Shown here piece after piece: positions 53,994 through 60,843 of a stretch of DNA of 64,000 nucleotides. The DNA is from Jannaschia rubra (GTDB taxonomy: Bacteria > Pseudomonadota > Alphaproteobacteria > Rhodobacterales > Rhodobacteraceae): contig NZ_CXPG01000011.1 of the NCBI RefSeq assembly GCF_001403735.1, positions 102,032 to 166,031 on the forward strand, given 5' to 3'. The translations under genes were made by a program, and so were the position numbers. The notes below the pieces were generated by a model. That model was not told the origin of the DNA, searched no databases, and saw nothing but the letters and a program-made list of their open reading frames with translations. Numbering within the stretch: the first letter of the stretch is position 1; each line of letters begins with the position of its first letter.

Positions 53994-54018
53994 GGAACGT
54001 TCCGGTGGTCCCGGCGTT
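53994..54018 (+). promoter_or_regulatory. EcfG-type (general stress ECF sigma) promoter of csbD
   Basis: GGAAC at 53994-53998, a 16-nt spacer, and CGTT at 54015-54018 form an exact GGAAC-N16-CGTT promoter, the form used by EcfG, the alphaproteobacterial general stress sigma factor. It is 38 bp upstream of the csbD start. The GGAACGTTCC palindrome formed by its -35 region is a possible alternative explanation. Confidence 0.65.
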
Positions 54019-54056
54019 ATCCCTCCAGAACTTCTCAACAAATCAGGAGAGACGCC

Positions 54057-54254
54057 ATGAATTGGGATCAGGTCAAAGGCAACTGGAAGCAGATGCAGGG
54101 CAAGGCCAAGCAGCAGTGGGGCGAATTGACGGATGACGACCTGCAGCAGGCCGACGGTGACCGCGACGTTCTGGAAGGCAAGATCCAGGAGCGTTACGGA
54201 GACACCAAGGAAGGTGCCAAGCGCAAGGTCGACGACTGGATCAACAACATGTGA
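54057..54254 (+). CDS. CsbD family stress protein
   Basis: The 65-residue protein matches CsbD: MNWDQVKGNWKQMQGKAKQQ at the start and the KEGAKRKVDDW region at the end, with no hydrophobic segment. CsbD-like proteins are abundant in stressed or stationary cells, and their biochemical function is unknown. It has its own ECF-type promoter and terminator, so it is a separate transcription unit between purS and purQ. AGGAG lies upstream of the ATG. Confidence 0.92.
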   Translation: MNWDQVKGNWKQMQGKAKQQWGELTDDDLQQADGDRDVLEGKIQERYGDTKEGAKRKVDDWINNM

Positions 54255-54277
54255 CCCGTCCCTGACGATGTCTTTCG

Positions 54278-54311
54278 ATGGCCCGGCACCCGGAATGGTG
54301 CCGGGCCATTT
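54278..54311 (+). terminator. Terminator after csbD
   Basis: A 13-bp perfect stem (ATGGCCCGGCACC / GGTGCCGGGCCAT) with a 6-nt loop is followed by TTTG. It ends 74 bp before the next gene and separates csbD from the alcohol dehydrogenase. Confidence 0.85.
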
Positions 54312-54385
54312 GCGTTGTGCGGACCGTCACGCGGCCTTTACAAACCGGCGCCGGCCGCCATCCTGCCCGCCGGGGAGGATCCACC

Positions 54386-55420
54386 ATGCGCGCCGCCGTC
54401 CTGAGAACCTACAACGAGCCCCTGTCGATCGAGGATGTCCCCGATCCGGACTGTCCGCCCGACGGCGTAGTCCTCAGGACCATCGCCTGCGGCATCTGCC
54501 GATCCGACTGGCACGGATGGGTGGGGGAGCATCCGCGCGTGAAGCCCGGACAGATCGGGGGCCACGAATACTGCGGCGAGGTGGTCGAAGTCGGGCGCGA
54601 CTCCCGCTGGGCCAAGGGCGACCGCGTCGTGGCACCCTTCATCCTGGCCTGCGGCGCGTGTCCTTCCTGCCAGTCGGGCCATCAGAACACCTGCCCGAAC
54701 CAGCGCCTTCCCGGCTTCATCGAACCCGGCGCCTTCGCGGAATACGTGGCCGTGCCAATGGATCACAACCTGGCCCGCCTGCCCGAAAGCCTGTCGCCCA
54801 TGGTCGCGGCCGGGCTGGGGTGCCGCGTCACGACGTCTTGGCACGCTTTGACGGGGCGGGCGGCGTTGCAGGCGGGGGAATGGCTGGCCGTGCACGGCAC
54901 GGGGGGCGTGGGGCTGTCGGCGGCGCTGCTTGGCAAGGCGCTGGGCGCGCATGTCGTGGTGGTCGACGTGGTGCGCGAAAAGCTCGACCACGCGCTGTCG
55001 CTGGGCATCGATGCCGCGGTAATGGCCGGTGACGACACCGCCGCTCGCATCCGCGAGATCACCGGCGGCGGCGCCCATGTCAGCGTCGAGGCGCTCGGCA
55101 TCGCAGCCACGGTCAACTCATCGCTGGACTGCCTGCGCGCCCTCGGCCGCCACGTGCAGGTGGGGATGCCCGTGGGTCACACCGCCTGGATGAACATCGA
55201 CATGAGCACCGTTTACGCGCGCAACCTTGCCCTTTTCGGCACGCGCGGGATGCCGTCGTGGCGCTATCCTTCACTGCTGGGATTGATCACGGCCGGGGTG
55301 GTGGATATGTCCCCGCTCATCGCGCGCGAGGTGGCGCTGTCGGATACGTCGGCCGAACTGGCGGCGTTCAACGGGCCGACGCCACCGGGCATGGCCGTCA
55401 TCACCGATTTCGGTGGCTGA
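54386..55420 (+). CDS. Zinc-dependent medium-chain alcohol dehydrogenase
   Basis: The 344-residue enzyme has catalytic zinc motifs CGICRSDWHGW near residue 38 and GGHEYCGEV near residue 58, the structural zinc lobe CGACPSCQSGHQNTC near residue 91, and the NAD(P)-binding HGTGGVGLSAA near residue 172. It oxidises an alcohol or reduces an aldehyde; substrate unknown. The start at 54386 has GGGGAGG upstream. It is inserted between csbD and purQ on the same strand and ends 57 bp before purQ. Confidence 0.92.
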   Translation: MRAAVLRTYNEPLSIEDVPDPDCPPDGVVLRTIACGICRSDWHGWVGEHPRVKPGQIGGHEYCGEVVEVGRDSRWAKGDRVVAPFILACGACPSCQSGHQNTCPNQRLPGFIEPGAFAEYVAVPMDHNLARLPESLSPMVAAGLGCRVTTSWHALTGRAALQAGEWLAVHGTGGVGLSAALLGKALGAHVVVVDVVREKLDHALSLGIDAAVMAGDDTAARIREITGGGAHVSVEALGIAATVNSSLDCLRALGRHVQVGMPVGHTAWMNIDMSTVYARNLALFGTRGMPSWRYPSLLGLITAGVVDMSPLIAREVALSDTSAELAAFNGPTPPGMAVITDFGG

Positions 55421-55477
55421 GGTCCGTATCAACCGGGGCCGGGGTCCAGACCCCTGCCCGAAGCCGAAAGATTGCAC

Positions 55478-56146
55478 ATGAAGGCCGCCGTCCTCGTCTT
55501 TCCCGGTTCCAACTGCGACCGCGACCTCGCCGTGGCCTTCCGCGCCGCCGGATTCGAGACGGAGATGGTCTGGCACAAGGAAACCGCGCTGCCCGACGGC
55601 GTGGATGTCGTGGGCGTGCCCGGCGGGTTCAGCTATGGCGACTATCTGCGCTGCGGCGCCATCGCCGCGCGCTCACCCATCGCGCAGGCGCTCAAGCTGC
55701 ATGCCGATCGTGGCGGTTACGTCTTCGCACCGTGCAACGGCTTCCAGATCCTGACCGAGGCGGGGATGCTTCCCGGTGCCCTGCTGCGGAACTCCGGCCT
55801 GAAATACATCTGTCAGACCGTCGACCTGAGGGTGGAGGAGACCGAGAGCGCCTTCACCGCGGGCTACGGCAAGGGCGACGTCATCCGCGTTCCCATCGCG
55901 CACCACGACGGCAACTACACCTGCGACGAGGAAACGCTGAAGCGGCTCAACGACGACAACCTGATTGCCTTCCGCTACGTCGTCACGCCCAACGGGGCGA
56001 CGGATGGCATCGCGGGCGTCCTGTCGCCCAACCGGCGCGTGCTGGGCATGATGCCCCATCCCGAACGCGCCGCCGATCCGCTGCACGGCAACACCGACGG
56101 CGTGGCGCTGTTCCGGGGGCTGGCAGGGGCGCTGGTTTCGGCATGA
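55478..56146 (+). CDS. purQ: Phosphoribosylformylglycinamidine synthase subunit PurQ (glutaminase)
   Basis: The 222-residue class I amidotransferase supplies ammonia from glutamine to PurL. The nucleophile Cys is in APCNGFQIL near residue 87, with the His and Glu of the triad in MMPHPERAADP near residue 195. The N-terminal AVLVFPGSNCDRDL is typical. ATG 55478 is chosen over a TTG 6 bp upstream. It has no clear promoter of its own beyond the 57-bp gap, so expression may depend on the ADH transcript. Confidence 0.95.
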   Translation: MKAAVLVFPGSNCDRDLAVAFRAAGFETEMVWHKETALPDGVDVVGVPGGFSYGDYLRCGAIAARSPIAQALKLHADRGGYVFAPCNGFQILTEAGMLPGALLRNSGLKYICQTVDLRVEETESAFTAGYGKGDVIRVPIAHHDGNYTCDEETLKRLNDDNLIAFRYVVTPNGATDGIAGVLSPNRRVLGMMPHPERAADPLHGNTDGVALFRGLAGALVSA

Positions 56147-56210
56147 CATCCCACGGCGCCTTTCCGCCGCCATGGGTTGAGCGGTGAGGCAGGCGGGGCT
56201 AGACAGGATC

Positions 56211-58016
56211 ATGTTCTGGCGCAGCAAGACCCGCACCGCCGCGGTCCCCGATGGCGACATCGCGGCGGACGGTCAGCCGCCGGACCGGGTCAAGCTGCGG
56301 CTGCCCTGGGCCATCCGTATCATGATCGTGCTGATGATCGTGGCCGCCTTCGCCGCGATCTGGATCGTCAACATCCTGCTGACCGAACGCCTGGTCGAGA
56401 CCACGCGCCAGCGGGCGGAACTGCGCCAGTCGCTCTATGCCGGGGCCATCCTGTCGGAGCTTCAGCGCAACTCCGTCGTGCCGCTGCTGCTGTCGCGCGA
56501 CCCGACCCTGATCGCCGCATTGAATGCCAGGGATTTCTCGACCTCGAGCCAGCGCCTGATTTCCTATGTGGACGAGATCGGCGCCGCTTCGATCCGTCTT
56601 CTGAACATGGACGGGCGCACCGTCGCGGCCACCGACCGGGAACAACTGGGCAGCATCCATGCCACCAGCCCCTTCTTCACCGAGGCGATCGAGACGACGG
56701 ACACCGTCTTCACCATCTTTCCCTCCGCCTCCGGAGCATATGAGGCCAGCTTCAGCCGCGTGGTGCAGGACGGGCCGCGGCAATTGGGCGTGTTGCAGGT
56801 TCAGGTCAACCTCGCCCAGTTCGAGTCGCGCTGGCGCGGCACCATCGCCGCCGTGGCCGTCACCGACGCCAGCGGCACCGTGATCCTGTCGACCGAGCCG
56901 CGCTGGCGCGGGCAGCAGCTCGAGGATGCCATCAACGCGACCTCGGTGCCCTCGGCGCTGGAACGCGCGCTGGTCACGACTGGGGCTTTCGGGCCGGACG
57001 TCAACGACGGCTATTTCTCGGGCAGCGCGCTGATCCAGCTGGAGACGCGGGTGCCGTTTCGCGGCTGGCGGCTGGTCAGCTTCACCACCTACGAATCGGT
57101 GCGCGAACGGGTGAACGGTGTGCTCGCCCTTATCATCATGGGGTTCGCCTTGCTGCTGGCGCTCGGCTTCTACCTGCTCAACCGCCGCTCGACCCTGCGG
57201 TCCATGCTGTTCCAACGCGAATCCGTGCAGCTTCGCCGTCTCAACGAACGTCTCTCGCGCGAGGTGGCCGAACGAAAGCGCGTGCAGGAGGAGTTGAAGG
57301 AGACCGAGCAATCGCTGGCGCAATCGTCCAAGCTGGCCGCCCTGGGAGAAATGTCGGCCGCCGTCAGCCATGAGCTTAACCAGCCGCTCGCCGCGATGAA
57401 GACATATCTTGCCGGCGCGCGGCTGCTCCTGCAACGACGGCGGGCGGACGAGGCGATGTCGTCGTTCCAGCGCATCGACGATCTGATCGAACGGATGGGG
57501 GCGATCACGCGCCAGTTGAAATCCTATGCCCGCAAGGGCGGCGACGCCTTCGAGCCGGTGGACGTGCGCGAGGCGCTGTCGTCGGCTCTGACGCTGATGG
57601 AGCCGCAGTTGCGTCAGGACAAGATCCGCCTCAGCCAGATCATCCCCGAGACGCCGGTCATGGTCATCGCCGACCGCCTGCGGCTGGAGCAGGTGATCAT
57701 CAACCTTGTGCGCAACGCGCTGGATGCGATGAAGGGCGTGGACGACCGGGAACTCGACATCCTGCTGACGGCGGGCGAGGATGTCGTGCTGGCCGTCCGC
57801 GACACCGGCCATGGCTTGGACCAGCCCGAAAAGCTGTTCGAACCGTTCTACACCACCAAGAAGCCGGGTGAGGGCATCGGCCTCGGGCTGGCGATTTCCT
57901 CGGGCATCGTCAACGACCTCGGTGGGCGGTTGACCGCGCGAAACTCGGCGCGCGGCGGCGCGGTGTTTGAAGTTCGGCTTCCCGCGATAAATATGGCATT
58001 GGACGCAGCCGAGTAA
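56211..58016 (+). CDS. DctB-like sensor histidine kinase
   Basis: The 601-residue kinase has two membrane helices (about 36-58 and 301-322) that flank a periplasmic sensor of about 240 residues with the tandem-PAS-type layout of DctB. Then come a coiled coil, the His box VSHELNQPLAAMKTYL (H387), the N box EQVIINLVRNALDAM, and G boxes VRDTGHGL and GEGIGLGLAIS. ATG 56211 is preferred, with AGG upstream, and an in-frame GTG at 56184 is possible. DctB proteins sense C4-dicarboxylates, but no dctP, dctQ or dctM genes are nearby, so the signal is not certain. The response regulator follows after 13 bp. Confidence 0.9.
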   Translation: MFWRSKTRTAAVPDGDIAADGQPPDRVKLRLPWAIRIMIVLMIVAAFAAIWIVNILLTERLVETTRQRAELRQSLYAGAILSELQRNSVVPLLLSRDPTLIAALNARDFSTSSQRLISYVDEIGAASIRLLNMDGRTVAATDREQLGSIHATSPFFTEAIETTDTVFTIFPSASGAYEASFSRVVQDGPRQLGVLQVQVNLAQFESRWRGTIAAVAVTDASGTVILSTEPRWRGQQLEDAINATSVPSALERALVTTGAFGPDVNDGYFSGSALIQLETRVPFRGWRLVSFTTYESVRERVNGVLALIIMGFALLLALGFYLLNRRSTLRSMLFQRESVQLRRLNERLSREVAERKRVQEELKETEQSLAQSSKLAALGEMSAAVSHELNQPLAAMKTYLAGARLLLQRRRADEAMSSFQRIDDLIERMGAITRQLKSYARKGGDAFEPVDVREALSSALTLMEPQLRQDKIRLSQIIPETPVMVIADRLRLEQVIINLVRNALDAMKGVDDRELDILLTAGEDVVLAVRDTGHGLDQPEKLFEPFYTTKKPGEGIGLGLAISSGIVNDLGGRLTARNSARGGAVFEVRLPAINMALDAAE

Positions 58017-58029
58017 GTGAGGACTTTCC

Positions 58030-59364
58030 ATGGCCGAGCAGACCCGTATCGCCATCGTCGACGATGAGCAGGACATGCGGCAGTCCATAAGCCAGTGGCT
58101 CGCGCTGTCGGGCTTCGCGACCGAGACCTATGCCAGCGCCGACGAGGCGCTCAAGAAGATCACCCCCGACTATCCCGGCGTCGTCATCAGCGACATCCGA
58201 ATGCCGGGGATGGACGGCATGACCTTCCTCAAGCGGCTGATGAGCGCGGATTCCTCGCTTCCCGTCATTATGATCACCGGCCACGGCGACGTGCCCATGG
58301 CGGTGGAGGCGATGCAGCTGGGCGCCTATGACTTCATGGAGAAGCCCTTCAATCCCGATCGCCTGACCGATCTGGCCCGCCGCGCGGCGCAGGCGCGCAA
58401 GCTGACGCTCGACAATCGGATGCTGCGGCGGGAACTGTCTGACGGCACCGTCCTGATGCGCAAGCTGATCGGCACCAGCCCCGCAATGGAACGCCTGCGT
58501 GAGGACATCCTGGACCTGGGGCAGGCGGACACCCACGTCCTGATCGACGGTGAGACGGGTACGGGCAAGACGCTGGTCGCCCATGCGCTGCACGCCGTGG
58601 GGCCGCGCCAGGGCAAGACCTTCTCGCTCACGTCCTGCGCGGCCATGGGCGAAGAGGAACTGGGCGCCCGCCTGTTCGGCCCCGCCGCCGACGGCCGCCT
58701 GCCGCTGGTCGAGGAGGCGCGCGGCGGCACGCTGGTGCTGGAGGACGTGGAGGCGCTGCCGCTGGCGCTCCAGGCCCGCCTTCTGACCTTCATCAACGAC
58801 CAGGGCACCCCGGCGGAGACGCGCATCGTGGCCATCCACAACGGATCGGACCCCGAGAAGTCGTTGGAGGATTCGCTGCGGCCCGACCTGTTCTTCCGGC
58901 TGGCGGCGATGAAGCTGGTGCTTCCCCCGCTGCGCAACCGGGGCGAGGACGTGCTGACGCTGTTCACCCATTTCGCGGAAAGCTTCGGCGAGGAATACGG
59001 CGCCACCCCGCCGCAACTCTCGGCGCAGGAGGCGGCGCAGCTTTTGCAGGCACCCTGGCCCGGCAACGTGCGCCAGCTCATCAACCTGGCCGAACGGGCA
59101 GTGTTGCAGCAGCGGCGGGGAACGGGGTCGATCTCGTCCCTCCTGATGTCGGACACGCAGGAGCAGGGCGAGACGGTTCAGGTCACGACCGAGGGCAAGC
59201 CGCTCAAGGAATACGTCGAGGCGTTCGAGCGCATGCTGATCGACAACACCATGCGCCGCCACCGCGGGTCCATCGCGGGCGTCATGGATGAGCTTTCGCT
59301 GCCCCGTCGGACCCTGAACGAGAAGATGGCGAAGTATGGCCTGAGCCGTGGAAACTACCTGTGA
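58030..59364 (+). CDS. DctD-like response regulator lacking the sigma-54 GAFTGA loop
   Basis: The 444-residue regulator has a receiver domain (DDEQDMRQSI, phosphoacceptor D55 in VVISDIRMPG), an AAA+ domain and a Fis-type HTH (MRRHRGSIAGVMDELSLPRRTLNEKM near 405-430). Walker A is intact (GETGTGKT near 175) and an Arg-finger region DLFFRLA is present. However, the stretch between LFG and GGTL reads PAADGRLPLVEEAR, so the GAFTGA loop that contacts sigma-54 is deleted, and Walker B reads LVLED instead of LFLDE. It therefore probably does not activate sigma-54 and may work with the housekeeping sigma or as a binding-only regulator. The partner kinase is just upstream. Confidence 0.9.
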   Translation: MAEQTRIAIVDDEQDMRQSISQWLALSGFATETYASADEALKKITPDYPGVVISDIRMPGMDGMTFLKRLMSADSSLPVIMITGHGDVPMAVEAMQLGAYDFMEKPFNPDRLTDLARRAAQARKLTLDNRMLRRELSDGTVLMRKLIGTSPAMERLREDILDLGQADTHVLIDGETGTGKTLVAHALHAVGPRQGKTFSLTSCAAMGEEELGARLFGPAADGRLPLVEEARGGTLVLEDVEALPLALQARLLTFINDQGTPAETRIVAIHNGSDPEKSLEDSLRPDLFFRLAAMKLVLPPLRNRGEDVLTLFTHFAESFGEEYGATPPQLSAQEAAQLLQAPWPGNVRQLINLAERAVLQQRRGTGSISSLLMSDTQEQGETVQVTTEGKPLKEYVEAFERMLIDNTMRRHRGSIAGVMDELSLPRRTLNEKMAKYGLSRGNYL

Positions 59365-59555
59365 GGTTTCCGCTGGAAGCCGTCGGCGGCTATTCTGGGC
59401 TGGACGAACTCATCGCTCTTGCCGTGATCGTTCCGGCCCTCCTCGCGGCGGCGGTCGTGACGCTGATCGTCTTCGCGGGGCGCGGCGTGTCGGCGCGGCT
59501 GCAGGGCCGGACGCGTGCATCAGACTCCGCTCCGGCGCATCGCGGCCACGACTGA
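59361..59555 (+). CDS. Possible small membrane protein after dctD (GTG start)
   Basis: An open frame of 64 codons begins at a GTG overlapping the dctD stop (GTGA). It contains one strong hydrophobic segment (LIALAVIVPALLAAAVVTLIVF) and a basic tail. No ribosome binding site is clear and I know no family. It may be real or the first of the remnants that follow. Confidence 0.35.
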   Translation: MRFPLEAVGGYSGLDELIALAVIVPALLAAAVVTLIVFAGRGVSARLQGRTRASDSAPAHRGHD

Positions 59556-59612
59556 CGGGCAGGACCGTGCGGCCCCCTTGCGGGCGGACGAGAACGGGTC
59601 ACAGGGTCGTCG

Positions 59613-60390
59613 ATGATCTCCGAGTCCGACATCATGGTGGCCCTGGCGATTGTCGCGGGGTACTTTGGTCTCCTCATCGTCCTTCTGGTCGCCGGCCTCT
59701 GGGCCGTGTTCTTCGGCAAGCTGTGGGTGCGAACCGCCGGGGCAGTCGTTCTTTTCGGAATGATGGCGTCCTTCCTCAGCCCCAGGCCTTCGATGCGGCC
59801 CGCAACTGGCAATTACGGATGACCGTGGCCGAAGCGTCGATCATGCCGGACCGGCTCGACCTTTCAGGAAAGGACGTCGTGATCTTGGCGGGGGGTGTTT
59901 GGAGGCGAGGCTCGATGCAGGCCATCCACGCCTATACCGACGCCGCGTCCGTCCACCTGAAACGGCCCGCTGTGGATGCATCGACGGACCTCGGCACGGT
60001 GACCGCGCTTCTCGCATCGCCCATCCAGATGTAACGGCCCCTGGCCGGCCCGCTCGCGAACGACTGGGACGAACCGATGGAGGAAGTCTTCTCCCTTCCC
60101 GCCGACGCCGATGTCGTCTTCGTTCTGGATGCCACGGGTACGTCTCGCTGCTCGTGCCCGTCCCCTTCCGCCTGCCCGAGCCGCTCGCCGGGGTGACGAC
60201 CGAGACGTTCCATGTCTTCGACCTGTCCGCCCCGCCGCCGGCCACGCTGGTGGCTCGGCTGCTCCGGGTGCACGGGCATGATCGGCCGTGGCTGGCGCCG
60301 TTCATCCGGCATGGAAAGACCCTATCCGGGCCTTCCGACCATCGGCGGACGGTTGCCGAGTGGATCTGCGGCGATAGGGAGGCGGAGTAA
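59613..60390 (+). pseudogene. Decayed membrane-protein gene with frameshifts and an internal stop
   Basis: Three protein-like segments in three frames line up in order. The first (59613-about 59782) encodes two hydrophobic helices (GYFGLLIVLLVAGLWAVFF and a second). The second frame (about 59783-60034, readable from ATG 59819) has RLDLSGKDVVILAGGVW and DASTDLGTVTALLASP, then a TAA at 60032. The same frame continues as GPLANDWDEPMEEVFSL and VVFVLDATG, after which near 60140 the third frame carries on with YVSLLVPVPFRLPEPLAG to a stop at 60388-60390. The joined product would be about 255 residues. I infer one broken gene. Independent small genes or sequencing errors are the alternatives. Confidence 0.5.
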
Positions 60391-60843
60391 ACGGATTACG
60401 CCGCTCCGCCACCGGTTGTCTGCCACGGCCTGTTCTGATCCGGACGGCCCGTCCATGCATCCGCCATTGCAACGGCGACGGAATTGTCACAAACAGGATG
60501 CACGGTCGTGTCGTCGCAGGTTCGACGATCGGGACCGGTTGGGATTCTTCCCCGTGCATCACCCGCGTCCAATAGCGGCCCGCGCATCGGGGGAAGTTTG
60601 CGAAGACGTGCGAAAGCCGCCTTCGGAGAGACGCCCGGACCAACATCCGGGCATTGAACGGACCCGCCCCTGCCGACAACCGGGGAAGGGTCGGAGTGAG
60701 AGCCGCGATGATGCAGGACATGACAGCGACGGATGGGATGCGGCCAGTCCGCCCCGCCGCGACGTCGCCTGCGCACGCCCCATCAAGACGACATGCCCAC
60801 CTTGCGCCCCCCGGGGCGCCGGTCCGCTGTCGCGGAAAGAACA
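60391..60843 (+). other. Long leader region upstream of rne
   Basis: This 453-bp region has no convincing gene. Short frames are Arg-rich shadows without family resemblance. It should contain the rne promoter and an untranslated leader. RNase E messages in other bacteria have long leaders used for autoregulation through cleavage, so a similar function is possible, but I saw no decisive structure. Confidence 0.5.

Noticed and set aside
53994..54003. GGAACGTTCC considered as a simple operator palindrome
   Set aside because: The palindrome may be incidental, since the GGAAC with the CGTT at exactly 16 nt gives a complete stress promoter in the right place. The operator reading cannot be fully excluded.
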